Source: Prevotella sp. MGM2 (lineage in GTDB: Bacteria; Bacteroidota; Bacteroidia; Bacteroidales; Bacteroidaceae). From it: a stretch of DNA of 64,000 nucleotides. The position numbers were made by a program, and so were the translations under genes. How positions within the stretch are numbered: position 1 is the first letter of the stretch; each line of letters starts with the position of its first letter. The DNA lies in the NCBI RefSeq assembly GCF_002933955.1, contig NZ_BEWW01000291.1, positions 52,559-116,558 of the forward strand, in the 5' to 3' direction. A model generated the notes under the pieces. It was given only the letters and a program-made list of their open reading frames with translations, searched no databases and was not told the DNA's origin. Of this stretch, positions 17,829-26,079 are shown piece by piece.

Positions 17829-18855
17829 ACGCGTGTGCGCCCATATAGCGTATATGCGTGCCCACATTCGTGTGTGCGTGTGCATATATGCGTCCATCCG
17901 TGCAAGTGTGCGCTCACTCGTGCCCATACGCAGTCATGCACGCCCACAATGCGTGTCGTGTATGTGCATGGGTGCCAACGTGCGTGACATACGCATCCAC
18001 GACGCAACACGTGGGAGCCCAAGATAGTTCACGTGGTAGCCCAACAAAACGCATGAGGCTCCAATTTTTTCGTGGGCGACCAAGCAAGCGTGATGGGTAC
18101 CCACGCAATATTGTGGACGTCCGATATAACGCTGGTGGATGCGCATAATGTTGCGTGTGGTTGTCCAACGAGTACAGCCATGTACGCCCATGAAATCTCG
18201 TGTGTGCCCATGCAAATAACGTGTGAGCCCACCTGTAACACGTGGGAGCGCAGAACGATACACGCTGGATGTCCATATATCACGTATGAGCGTCCATGAC
18301 TTCTCGTGGACGGCTAACACAATTTCGTGGACGCTCAGAAAATCTTGTGGTCGCCCATAATATCGCATGGCTACCCACAATAACTCGTGTGCTTCCACAA
18401 TTATGTGTGGATGCCCAACGATTGTCGGCTTTGGATGTCCAAGAGTGTGCGTTGGCTCCCAATTTTGTGGATGCCCAGAATAGTGCCTGACAGCCCACAA
18501 AAATCGTGGTCGCCCAAAGATTGCCTGAAACGTGGGAGTCCATCCGTTGTTTGGGTGCCCAAAACTTTATGGGCGAGCGTGGACAAATGTGGGAGTGAGT
18601 GGGTATGTCTGGATGCCCAAAATCGTGTGGACGAGTGGTTACGTGTGGACGCAATTTGTGGGCTACCACGTGCGTCCAAATATGGGTGCGAATGGACGGC
18701 CAAATTTGCGTGAATTTATGGGTGCGCACGTGCTTACGTGGCCACATTTTCGTGAGTGTTTTGTGGGTGCCCATGATACGTGGAGGTGGATGCGCAAAAT
18801 GGGTGCGCCCACTATGAGGCGTCCATGCCCAGGTCACGTGGACGAGCCCATTTTG
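17829..18855. repeat. GC-rich degenerate repeat block B with 20-21 bp phasing
   Basis: About 1 kb of imperfect units with consensus YGTGGNNGCCCANAAT. In the clearest stretch unit starts lie at 18305, 18326, 18346, 18366, 18386 and 18406, i.e. 20 or 21 bp apart, two DNA helical turns. The core TGGNNGCCCA is an imperfect dyad (TGGGC/GCCCA). All units face the same way as in block A. Open frames on both strands encode only periodic peptide (GHPxxxx-like) and are not counted as genes. Confidence 0.85.
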
Positions 18856-18961
18856 ACGCGCCCTCTGCCCACGAAACTTTTCACGCGCCGGCTTCGCCTC
18901 ACGCGCCAAGTTTTTCAAAAAATTTCTCGCAAAACATTTGGAAATCAACAACTTACGACCC

Positions 18962-18969
18962 TATATTTG
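18962..18969 (+). promoter_or_regulatory. Promoter -7 box for the 19348 gene and its long leader
   Basis: TATATTTG in the same CGACCCTA...TTTGCA.CGTC context as the 17206 box. It lies about 380 bp before the next start codon, giving a long untranslated leader. Confidence 0.65.
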
Positions 18970-18974
18970 CAACG

Positions 18975-19341
18975 TCCGAAATCGACATCGGCAGGTGTCC
19001 GAAAGTACGGCAACAAGTTCTTTGACATGATTGATTATGCGACAAGCGTTGTGTGAGCCTTATGGCGCATAACGTGAGCACAAGATAGCCCTCGGAGAGT
19101 AGCGGAAATTTACGTCTGACGCATTGAGTACGCATAGGGTAAAAGGGTCTAAACTGCATAGTCATGCTGACACGCTTAATGCCCCCGTACATACGGACTT
19201 CTGTCCTAATTGTGTACGCTCGTGACAAGGCGAAAATTGCATTTTGTAGCAATGCGACAGGCAGAGTCAAGCGTAATTTTTCAATCACCCGACACACGGA
19301 AGCGGTGTGTGGGCTACACACAGGTACAAGGACCAAGCGAC
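18975..19341 (+). ncRNA. Long leader RNA candidate, unknown structure
   Basis: No convincing coding frame with a start is seen for 370 bp after the promoter. Local hairpins are visible: GTACA..GGAC-TTCT-GTCC..TGTAC at 19191-19221 and CACAC/GTGTG followed by ACACAC near 19293-19322. Composition is balanced, unlike the repeat block before it. It may be a regulatory leader or a separate RNA; no known family recognised. Confidence 0.4.
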
Positions 19342-19347
19342 ATGATT

Positions 19348-19989
19348 ATGGCTAAAACGAACAAGTCAAACAGCGCAAACAACATTAAGTTCAACGTAAC
19401 TTTCGGCGAACTCAACGTGAACACAATGCCCGCAAATGCAGCGGTGCTCCTGCGTAACGCAAAGAAGCGCATCGATGGCGAGATGCAAGAAGTGACCGAG
19501 TTTATGGCGGTCGAAGGTGTACGCCGTGCATCTGGTGACGGCATCCTGCTCCCCCTGCTCGCTCTCATGGTGGCAGACGCACAAGAGCGTAACGGCTTCG
19601 CCACGGCTTTCAAAATCGTGGTTGTGAACGGTGAGCAAATCGAAACCAAGCTGACCGCCAAGAGCACGTTCACACGTTGGCTTGCAGGTAACGTGGTGTA
19701 CAAGACCGACAGCGACGGCAAACTCAAGAACGCACTCACACTTGATGACGGGCTTTTGCTCCGACACACCAACCTCAACGTTAAGAAAACCTCGCCCCTG
19801 CTCACGGCTGAGGGTGAAGCACTCTCCGAACTGCTCAAGACAACGGCAAAGGCTATTGCAAAGCAAGCCAACCTCCGCAGTGCTATCCTCGCCAAGGCTG
19901 AAAGCATGTACAATGCCGCTGTGGGCACTGCAACTGAACCGGCACCCGTACAAGTTCCCGAAAGTGCAACCGACGAAAAAGCCGCATAA
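19348..19989 (+). CDS. Hypothetical protein after repeat block B
   Basis: 213 residues from ATG 19348 (an ATG at 19342 adds two residues). Helical protein with an extended first 45 residues, a conserved-looking core (DGEMQEVTEFMAVEGVRRASGDGI) and an acidic Pro/Ala-rich tail. Base composition is GC-richer than the surrounding phage. It shares promoter type and location with the 17274 gene, so the two probably belong to one function linked to the repeat blocks. No family recognised. Confidence 0.7.
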   Translation: MAKTNKSNSANNIKFNVTFGELNVNTMPANAAVLLRNAKKRIDGEMQEVTEFMAVEGVRRASGDGILLPLLALMVADAQERNGFATAFKIVVVNGEQIETKLTAKSTFTRWLAGNVVYKTDSDGKLKNALTLDDGLLLRHTNLNVKKTSPLLTAEGEALSELLKTTAKAIAKQANLRSAILAKAESMYNAAVGTATEPAPVQVPESATDEKAA

Positions 19990-20010
19990 CTTACCGACCG
20001 CAATACGACT

Positions 20011-20044
20011 GCCACTCAGCCCTTCGGGGTTGGGTGGCTTTCTT
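20011..20044 (+). terminator. Intrinsic terminator after the 19348 gene
   Basis: GCCACTCAGCCC (20011-20022) pairs with GGGTTGGGTGGC (20027-20038) around a TTCG tetraloop with two mismatches, followed by TTTCTT. Confidence 0.8.
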
Positions 20045-20045
20045 A

Positions 20046-20175
20046 TGCAAGCACGCACGCCCACGATGCGTTGTGCGTCCACTTGCAAATTGCGTCCACA
20101 TAGGCAATGCGCCCACTCGCACATATATGCTCGTCGTGCGTTACATTCGCGTCCACTTGTTGTGTGTCGCAACGT
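20046..20175. repeat. GC-rich degenerate repeat block C
   Basis: A short third block with units such as GCACGCCCACGATGCG, GTGCGTCCACTTGCA and ATGCGCCCACTCGCA, the same family as blocks A and B. It ends before the leader of the 20248 gene. Confidence 0.7.
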
Positions 20176-20247
20176 GGTAGCAAAGCCCTAAACGCGTAAC
20201 TTTTTCAGATTTTCCCCCGGTCCAAGGAGCCGGTCAATTCAAAGAAC

Positions 20248-20868
20248 ATGAAACTCGGAAATATATTCTCGGATGCGCAAATATCTGCGCTCAAAAGCAT
20301 TGCAACCGCCCCGACAGATGCGGAAAAATACACGTCCCATGTAAGCGAAAAAGCGTGGGAAATGCTCTATGATATGGCGGCAGGACTTGGACAAAAATTG
20401 TCGCAAAAATTTTGGCAAACGCTGGATGCAAATATACAGACAAGCCAGGAAGTCATGGTGTGCATGAAGGGCAAAAAGGAAGTGCGCATAGAGCCTGTGA
20501 TGCGTCAGGTTTGTTACGCAAAGCACCTCGGTCAGATGCTCAAAAGCGGATATTCTATCGCTTGGGTTGGCAAAGGCTCAACTTTGGTAACTTGGGACAA
20601 CTGGAAGCGCATATATAGCACACTCACAGCCCCGCTTTGCTCACAAGCATACGACACGCCCATGTCTGATGCCGAATATCGCCGTATCAAAACCGCAAGA
20701 CGGAAAGAGCAGGAATTTTACGACCTTGCCCGACCTATCCGAAGCAAGAAAGCTGGTCGGTGTCGCATCAGTTTTGAGGAAGCCAATGCCCAGCGCATTA
20801 AATCTGAGAAACTTATGTTTGAGTGTCGTGTGGAAGCAAGAGCGAGAAGGATTTTAGAAGCGTTATAA
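20248..20868 (+). CDS. Hypothetical protein, 206 residues
   Basis: Basic, mostly helical, with many Lys and Arg near the C-terminus (RVEARARRILEAL). The segment TLVTWDNWKRIYSTL is the most distinctive part. It follows repeat block C and closes the region at a strong terminator. Charge suggests nucleic acid contact; no family recognised. Confidence 0.65.
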   Translation: MKLGNIFSDAQISALKSIATAPTDAEKYTSHVSEKAWEMLYDMAAGLGQKLSQKFWQTLDANIQTSQEVMVCMKGKKEVRIEPVMRQVCYAKHLGQMLKSGYSIAWVGKGSTLVTWDNWKRIYSTLTAPLCSQAYDTPMSDAEYRRIKTARRKEQEFYDLARPIRSKKAGRCRISFEEANAQRIKSEKLMFECRVEARARRILEAL

Positions 20869-20887
20869 AATAGTTCATAATCATGTC

Positions 20888-20928
20888 AATAGCCGCAATC
20901 GGAGCAATCTGGTTGCGGCTATTTTTAT
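20888..20928 (+). terminator. Intrinsic terminator after the 20248 gene
   Basis: AATAGCCGCAA (20888-20898) pairs with TTGCGGCTATT (20913-20923), then TTTAT. Because it covers 20888-20928, an upstream start at 20883 for the next frame is excluded. Confidence 0.85.
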
Positions 20929-20940
20929 ACCCCAAAAGCA

Positions 20941-21051
20941 ATGAAAAAAGTAAGATATTCCCTGTGGGGCAAGCCTCACAAAGCGATATTGGTTGCCACT
21001 TGCACAAGCAATGGCGTGTACACAAACTATGCAAACACCCGACACAAATGA
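20941..21051 (+). CDS. Very small basic protein
   Basis: 36 residues from ATG 20941 (MKKVRYSLWGKPHKAILVAT...), directly after a terminator. Its TGA overlaps the ATG of the next gene (ATGA), the usual sign of translational coupling. Could be a leader peptide or a real small protein; evidence is limited to its position and overlap. Confidence 0.45.
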   Translation: MKKVRYSLWGKPHKAILVATCTSNGVYTNYANTRHK

Positions 21052-21443
21052 AGGTGAAAGCGTCAACAATTTTCTGTGCTCTCTTGGCGATAGTCGTGGG
21101 AGCACAACTTATTTTTGCCCACATTGAGAACGAGGCAACGCTTAATAAGCCCGAAACGGAAGAAACATATCTGGAGGAAAATGACCCTGTGTCGGGTATG
21201 TTCTTCAGCTCCGAGTATGTTCTGGAGGAGTATGAACGTGACGGCGCATATTGCATCCGCTACGATGATGCCGACGCAAACCTGTTTGACGTTGAAATTA
21301 TCGTGGACTCCGTGACATATCAAAGCGTGATTGACTCAATAAAATCCGGCAAGGAAATGGTCGGGGCGCTTGTATTAAACGACAGCCTTTCTTGCCATTG
21401 GCAACAAGTATTTACATTCGTTCAAAACTCAGAAAATTTGTAA
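21048..21443 (+). CDS. Exported or membrane-anchored acidic protein
   Basis: 131 residues from ATG 21048. Residues 3-22 are a signal-anchor (VKASTIFCALLAIVVGAQLIF), the rest is a soluble acidic domain (DDADANLFDVEIIVDS). Start chosen because the longer frame begins inside a terminator. Function unknown; a superinfection-exclusion role would be a guess from topology alone. Confidence 0.6.
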   Translation: MKVKASTIFCALLAIVVGAQLIFAHIENEATLNKPETEETYLEENDPVSGMFFSSEYVLEEYERDGAYCIRYDDADANLFDVEIIVDSVTYQSVIDSIKSGKEMVGALVLNDSLSCHWQQVFTFVQNSENL

Positions 21444-21445
21444 TT

Positions 21446-21676
21446 ATGGCAAACAACAATCAAAACTCAGAAACACTCAAGTCTCGCATATTATCCTTCA
21501 CTGGCGACATTCTCATGGTTATTTGCCGTGTGATTGTTAGGTCGTTGTTATGGATTGCAAAACACTTCTGGAAGCGTTACTTCAACATTGAAACCCCGGT
21601 GTACAAACTATGGTGGTCATCACACGCCAGAATAATGCAAAAGAACTTAGACAAATGTCATCAAATAAATGGTTAG
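21446..21676 (+). CDS. Small basic amphipathic or membrane protein
   Basis: 76 residues from ATG 21446, two bases after the preceding stop. Residues 15-42 are hydrophobic with Trp (ILMVICRVIVRSLLWIAKHFW), likely one membrane helix; the tail is basic. No family recognised. Confidence 0.55.
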   Translation: MANNNQNSETLKSRILSFTGDILMVICRVIVRSLLWIAKHFWKRYFNIETPVYKLWWSSHARIMQKNLDKCHQING

Positions 21677-21680
21677 CAAC

Positions 21681-21941
21681 ATGGAAACGAAATTTGAAGC
21701 GCAGCAGCCGATTGATGTTTGCGGTATAAGGATATTTGCCTATAACAGGGTGCTTGATCTTGGTGTTGGTTATATTAGTTATGCAATAGACAGAAACGAA
21801 ACGGCGGTTGTTCTGAAAGGAGCAGATGGGCTCGGAGTAATGTTTCTCGTTCTCAATGGAGATAAGAGAAAAGAAGTAGAAAAAGTAATCGAAGAATACT
21901 CTCAAGAAAAATGGCTGAAAGACGGCTTGTTTGGCGAATAA
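21681..21941 (+). CDS. Hypothetical protein, 86 residues
   Basis: Taken from ATG 21681 (an ATG at 21669 adds four residues). Alpha/beta pattern with strands (IRIFAYNRVLDLGVGYISYAI) and a C-terminal helix (VEKVIEEYSQEKWL). First of the acidic-protein block. No family recognised. Confidence 0.55.
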   Translation: METKFEAQQPIDVCGIRIFAYNRVLDLGVGYISYAIDRNETAVVLKGADGLGVMFLVLNGDKRKEVEKVIEEYSQEKWLKDGLFGE

Positions 21942-21980
21942 TCAAGAAATACTTTGGGAACAACCAAATTCTTAAAAAAC

Positions 21981-22598
21981 ATGGAACAGACATTTGAACA
22001 ATATGTAATTAACTGGTGGACAGAATATATTGAAGACCACCAAGACGACTCAAAACGCCTGATGGAATTGTTTATCGGCGAGGAAGAAACCATAGAGGAT
22101 TATTTTGATGAAGGAGAAACACCTTACGATTGGCTGATGGCTAAGGGTGAGGAGGATGCGGAGGAAATTTACGAACACTTCTTTGGCTATCGTGCAGACC
22201 ATTCTATTCTTGCTGACGACCTTCCGGACACTGAAACATTCCTGACTGAGATGTTCAAGCAAGCATACACGGAAAAGTATGATTTTGTAGATGAACTTAT
22301 CGAAGATATGGCAGGCCATGCTGAAGGATATGATACACCGTATGGATTTTTCCATGACCTTTCTTATGGCGGTTGCTCGTCAGGCATGATTGGGATGTTC
22401 ATCTACAATTCCGATTGTAAGCGTTTCTACATCGACCATATTGATGACTTGGAAGAGTTTGTAGAAGACTTTGAGGAAGGTATAGGCGAACCTGTCCGCA
22501 ACGATAAGCATCTGCCTCATTATGTGTTTATATGCTGGCTCTGTTATGAAGAGCTTGCATACAATATCGCCAGAACTCTTTACCCTGAAAGCTTTTGA
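21981..22598 (+). CDS. Highly acidic hypothetical phage protein
   Basis: 205 residues with many Glu/Asp (EEETIEDYFDEGETP, EEDAEEIYEHFF). A conserved-looking core DLSYGGCSSGMIGMFIYNSD followed by EEFVEDFEEGIGEP and a C-terminal YEELAYNIARTL recalls a family of acidic proteins found in Bacteroidales phages and conjugative elements; function unknown. ATG 21981 preferred over 21954. Strong negative charge would suit a DNA mimic, which is inference. Confidence 0.65.
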   Translation: MEQTFEQYVINWWTEYIEDHQDDSKRLMELFIGEEETIEDYFDEGETPYDWLMAKGEEDAEEIYEHFFGYRADHSILADDLPDTETFLTEMFKQAYTEKYDFVDELIEDMAGHAEGYDTPYGFFHDLSYGGCSSGMIGMFIYNSDCKRFYIDHIDDLEEFVEDFEEGIGEPVRNDKHLPHYVFICWLCYEELAYNIARTLYPESF

Positions 22599-22601
22599 AA
22601 T

Positions 22602-23450
22602 ATGAGACTGGATTTACAAGTGCCCAGCTTTACCGGCTTTTATCAAGGTATCTGGGATCAAAGCGAGAACGAGTGGATAGAAATCCATGAAATGAAATAT
22701 GGTGAGCATGAAGACTTTGAAAGCTTGAATCTCATTGACGATTGGGGTTTTGGTCCTGATTATAGAGATAAGGTTGCCAAATTATTTGCAGAAGACTACG
22801 CTAAGATTATTGAGAATTGTCTTGGCGTTCCTATGGAATATATAGGCTATTTCATCGATTCGCCGAAAGAGTATAATTTCAGGACTGACCGTATTTATGC
22901 AACTTTTGAGGTGCCTGATTATGATGCTCTCGTTAAACGCTTGAATCAATTAGGGAGTTTGCCAGAATATCGTACTGAGCTGGCTGCGCTAATCAAAAAA
23001 TACCACACGAGCTGTGACGGTTTTTGGTCATTTATGAGCAATGACATCGAAGAATGGTTTGGGCTGATGTATGACCCCTCAAATGACCATTACACCAGTT
23101 ATTTCACTGGGTATCTGCTTAGTTTGATGGCACCGGAAGAAATTGAAGGCTTGAATGAGTCTGAGTACGAATATGTACTGGAAAGCACCGATTATCATTG
23201 CGTAGAGCCTGAAACGGACGACGCAAAAGATGAGTGGGAGGTTTATCTCAAATACGGCTCTGTATATACTGATTGGGCAGTAGAGCATCCTATGCGTCAT
23301 CCCGACCCTTATCGTCCCGGTTATAATACAATAGATGACTGGGAAGATTATAAAGAACAGTTCCTTGATTATGTCAAGGAGTATGAGAAAGAACAAAAAC
23401 GAAAGGCTGTGCTTGCCGCTCAGCCGGAAATCCCAGGACTGTTTGACTAA
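22602..23450 (+). CDS. Highly acidic hypothetical protein, 282 residues
   Basis: Starts three bases after the previous stop. The N-terminus (VPSFTGFYQGIWDQSENEWIEIHE) and an aromatic, Glu/Asp-rich body define it; tail is Lys-rich. The opening segment resembles a family of accessory proteins widespread on Bacteroidales mobile DNA. Possible anti-restriction or DNA-mimic role by charge only. Confidence 0.65.
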   Translation: MRLDLQVPSFTGFYQGIWDQSENEWIEIHEMKYGEHEDFESLNLIDDWGFGPDYRDKVAKLFAEDYAKIIENCLGVPMEYIGYFIDSPKEYNFRTDRIYATFEVPDYDALVKRLNQLGSLPEYRTELAALIKKYHTSCDGFWSFMSNDIEEWFGLMYDPSNDHYTSYFTGYLLSLMAPEEIEGLNESEYEYVLESTDYHCVEPETDDAKDEWEVYLKYGSVYTDWAVEHPMRHPDPYRPGYNTIDDWEDYKEQFLDYVKEYEKEQKRKAVLAAQPEIPGLFD

Positions 23451-23755
23451 TGAAACTTTTATTTCCTCTACCTAACGGAGAAGAGCTCGACCTGTTAGGC
23501 GATGGACCAAGCGATATGGAATACATTTGTTTGGTATGTGGTGAGTTCAAAACTCCCATATCAGAGCTACTTGAAGATTATAAACAGGAGCCTAATAATT
23601 TTCGACGTCAGGCTATTGCTGATGAAATACGTGACCAAGCGTATTTTTTCGCTGGCGAAACTGCCAATTACGACGAAGACCTTCAGCAAATGATTAGCTG
23701 GGATGACCTCGGAGAACAAATGTATCAGGCTCTTATAACATTTGCAAAAATATGA
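23450..23755 (+). CDS. Small acidic hypothetical protein
   Basis: 101 residues; start overlaps the preceding stop by one base (TAATG). It contains CLVCGEFKTP, a single CxxC, and an acidic helical C-terminus. Part of the co-translated acidic block. Confidence 0.6.
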   Translation: MKLLFPLPNGEELDLLGDGPSDMEYICLVCGEFKTPISELLEDYKQEPNNFRRQAIADEIRDQAYFFAGETANYDEDLQQMISWDDLGEQMYQALITFAKI

Positions 23756-24309
23756 AAACAAAAGACTGCTTCGATGAAAACGGGTGGCTGAAGGATGAAT
23801 ACCTGTGGCCCCTCCGTCAACAAATAATACTCGGAAGCATATTTGTTTCTGATTATGAGAACAACTTTGGCATCAAGGCTGAAAAGGTCTGCGACTTCTT
23901 TACGTCCTTTTGGGACAGTTATTGTGAAGAGCGAGCTAAAGAGGATGGCTTATGGGTAAAGGCTGTGACGATGGCAAAAAAACGGTTTGCCAACGAGCCT
24001 GATGCTTCAAAGCATAAAGTTAGCAACTATATACAAGATACTTATCTTGACTTACAGCATCAGAAATATGACAATGCAGAAACCCTTTTGCAATGGTATG
24101 GCTGCTTTGCTGATGAATGTCCTTTACCGCCGACCTATGTAAATGTCGATATTCACTGGAATTTTGCCCGGTCAATTCGAGTCATAGCGTCTTCTGAGGA
24201 TGAAGCATACGACATCGTAGATGAAATGATGCAGAAAGAAGAAATTCCCAGGAGTACATTTGAGCCGACAGGTGACTACGAGCTTGATACAGACTGGCAA
24301 CCCGAATAA
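23752..24309 (+). CDS. Hypothetical acidic protein with C-terminal DpnD-like segment
   Basis: 185 residues, overlapping the previous gene by 4 bp (ATGA). The C-terminal part VNVDIHWNFARSIRVIASSEDEAYDIV has the strand-helix pattern of small DpnD/PcfM-like domains; the 27581 gene product has a similar segment (VNVHYDVVLQAEVIANSEEEAHRLA). The first 110 residues are helical and unfamiliar. Confidence 0.6.
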   Translation: MKTKDCFDENGWLKDEYLWPLRQQIILGSIFVSDYENNFGIKAEKVCDFFTSFWDSYCEERAKEDGLWVKAVTMAKKRFANEPDASKHKVSNYIQDTYLDLQHQKYDNAETLLQWYGCFADECPLPPTYVNVDIHWNFARSIRVIASSEDEAYDIVDEMMQKEEIPRSTFEPTGDYELDTDWQPE

Positions 24310-24319
24310 ATATTACGAT

Positions 24320-24793
24320 ATGAATCAATTCACCAATGAACAGTGGCAGGACATCTTTACGAAGTTCTGCCACGACTGTTTTATGTATTGGAGGCATGAG
24401 GGTGATTCTATTGCGGTTGCCTTTGATAAAGCGCGGGAAGAAACTCTGAAGCTCCGGCACTATCCATTTGCGCCCAAGGGTCCGGAAGTCAATTATGACT
24501 CTCTCAGCAAATGGGGCGAAATGTATAATCAGACCGTTGTCGAAATTCTTCATTCGTATGAACAAGATGACGCTCTTGGTGATTTGCGTATCTGTGAGCA
24601 TTGTGGTTTCCCAGTATTTGATGGCTACTACATTGCTGGCAGTTTCTTTTGCTGTGAGTGCTGTGCTATTGATGGAAGTTACGATGGTGACAAAGAACAG
24701 TTTGAGCAAGATTTAGAAGAGGGCGACGACCCTCAAAATCCTATGTGGGACGAAGTTTATTGGTCCCAATGGCATTACCCTATCAACGATTAA
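24320..24793 (+). CDS. Acidic protein with four-cysteine zinc ribbon-like site
   Basis: 157 residues from ATG 24320. Residues 90-120 carry CEHCGFPV then CCECCAI, a probable zinc-binding site flanked by a helical N-terminus and a very acidic tail (EQDLEEGDDPQNP). The final TrpTyr-rich end (EVYWSQWHYPIND) is distinctive. Function unknown. Confidence 0.6.
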   Translation: MNQFTNEQWQDIFTKFCHDCFMYWRHEGDSIAVAFDKAREETLKLRHYPFAPKGPEVNYDSLSKWGEMYNQTVVEILHSYEQDDALGDLRICEHCGFPVFDGYYIAGSFFCCECCAIDGSYDGDKEQFEQDLEEGDDPQNPMWDEVYWSQWHYPIND

Positions 24794-24797
24794 GATT

Positions 24798-25163
24798 ATG
24801 AACATAGAGAATTTGAACCAGCGTTGGTTCTCACTGAAGGACGACGCAAATCAAACACTACTGGATGCTATCAAGGCTCACGGCGGTGCATATTATTTTG
24901 TCGATGAAAACGATGAAAGCCTTGCTGAGATTGATGACCTGAGTGAATTGGAACTGCCTCTTGTTGACGCTTACACTTACTACAAAGGCCGGCAGGGTTC
25001 TTTCTATGTGACATCGGTTATCCTTGGCAATCATGGCATCGAGTTTTACGGCATGGATGAATATGATTGCATAGACTTCAAAGATGCCATCCAGCTTGAC
25101 CATGTTTCGTTGGGAGGTATTCTTGATATACTTGAAAATTTACCAGACCCAAATATAAAATGA
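24798..25163 (+). CDS. Acidic protein, paralogue of the next gene
   Basis: 121 residues. The stretch LLDAIKAHGGAYYFVDEND, then YVTSVILGNHGIEFYGMDEYD and DHVSLGGILDILENLPD aligns with the next gene (KKAVLAHGGEFRFQTEDGE, ITRVAVVDGILEIYGYDKEY, GHLSYIIDEIPE). The pair is therefore a tandem duplication. Function unknown. Confidence 0.65.
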   Translation: MNIENLNQRWFSLKDDANQTLLDAIKAHGGAYYFVDENDESLAEIDDLSELELPLVDAYTYYKGRQGSFYVTSVILGNHGIEFYGMDEYDCIDFKDAIQLDHVSLGGILDILENLPDPNIK

Positions 25164-25729
25164 GACATTCAAATTTTTATCAACAGTACAGAAAGCTTGA
25201 AGCCTTAGAGCGAGAGGAACTTAAAAAGGCTGTTCTTGCCCACGGAGGCGAATTTCGCTTCCAGACAGAAGACGGAGAAAACGTAGAAGGAGTTCAAATG
25301 CCAATTGTGATGGCCGGAGATAGTCATTGGGAGTCTAATTGTGATTGCTACATCACTCGTGTAGCGGTAGTAGATGGCATCCTTGAGATTTACGGATATG
25401 ATAAAGAATATGGCAATGAAGAAATGCGTCTTGATGATGTAGAGTTTGGACATCTTAGCTATATCATAGATGAGATTCCAGAGACCAACGATGTGAAAGA
25501 TGTTACTACGGAGCCGCCCGTTTGTGAGGTGCCTGTAGTAAGCTTGTGTCGAGAAGACATTTCCGATGCCGGCTATGATCCGGAAATTTCTGATGGCGAT
25601 TTCCAACAGGTTGCAAGTAGAATCGGGAAATACCTGGAATGGCAAGACTTCTTCCCTCAGTTCCTTGAGAATGTTAGAGAGGCTTGCGCTTATCTAAACA
25701 TTAAAGCCTTAGATGATGAAAACGAATAA
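25160..25729 (+). CDS. Acidic protein, paralogue of the preceding gene with extra C-terminal domain
   Basis: 189 residues, overlapping the preceding gene by 4 bp. Residues 1-110 are homologous to the 24798 product; residues 120-189 add a second, helical part (QVASRIGKYLEWQDFFPQFLENVREAC). Function unknown. Confidence 0.65.
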   Translation: MRHSNFYQQYRKLEALEREELKKAVLAHGGEFRFQTEDGENVEGVQMPIVMAGDSHWESNCDCYITRVAVVDGILEIYGYDKEYGNEEMRLDDVEFGHLSYIIDEIPETNDVKDVTTEPPVCEVPVVSLCREDISDAGYDPEISDGDFQQVASRIGKYLEWQDFFPQFLENVREACAYLNIKALDDENE

Positions 25730-25997
25730 ACTCATCGTATATACGGTATTTGGCTCTGAACTGGTAAGGGCTGTTACCGAAGAGGATATGGATGACGTTC
25801 AGTATCTAATGCGAACACCGCACAGCGTCGTCAAGCGAGAATTTACTACCGAGTCAGAAATGAAGGCTTATATGCAAGGACTTTCAGATTCTTCAGGATG
25901 GATGGAAAGCACTTGTATCGACAATACGGATTGCTTTGGGAAATCGTTAATTCAATTTATTGAGAAATATCGTATTTACAAAAAAGTAAATGTGTAG
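25713..25997 (+). CDS. Small hypothetical protein ending the acidic block
   Basis: 94 residues, overlapping the previous gene by 17 bp. Pattern of alternating strands and helices (LIVYTVFGSELVRAVTEEDMDDV). Followed by a strong terminator, so it closes the operon begun near 20941. Confidence 0.6.
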   Translation: MMKTNKLIVYTVFGSELVRAVTEEDMDDVQYLMRTPHSVVKREFTTESEMKAYMQGLSDSSGWMESTCIDNTDCFGKSLIQFIEKYRIYKKVNV

Positions 25998-26019
25998 AAT
26001 TTTATTCTTCAAATAATCG

Positions 26020-26054
26020 AGAGTGGAAAGTTATGTACTTCTCCACTCTTTTTA
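26020..26054 (+). terminator. Intrinsic terminator closing the acidic block
   Basis: AGAGTGGA (26020-26027) pairs with TCCACTCT (26042-26049), followed by TTTTTAT. It also lies upstream of the 26080 start and excludes a longer form of that gene. Confidence 0.8.
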
Positions 26055-26079
26055 TATAAATCATCAAAATCAAATTACA

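Noticed and set aside
16442..18951. Long ORFs on both strands in the GC-rich repeats
   Set aside because: Periodic, low-complexity peptides in several frames at once; explained by lack of stops in the repeat unit. Only 17274-17762 has a promoter and protein-like sequence.
20883..21047. Upstream start for the 21048 gene
   Set aside because: It would begin inside a strong terminator hairpin (20888-20928).
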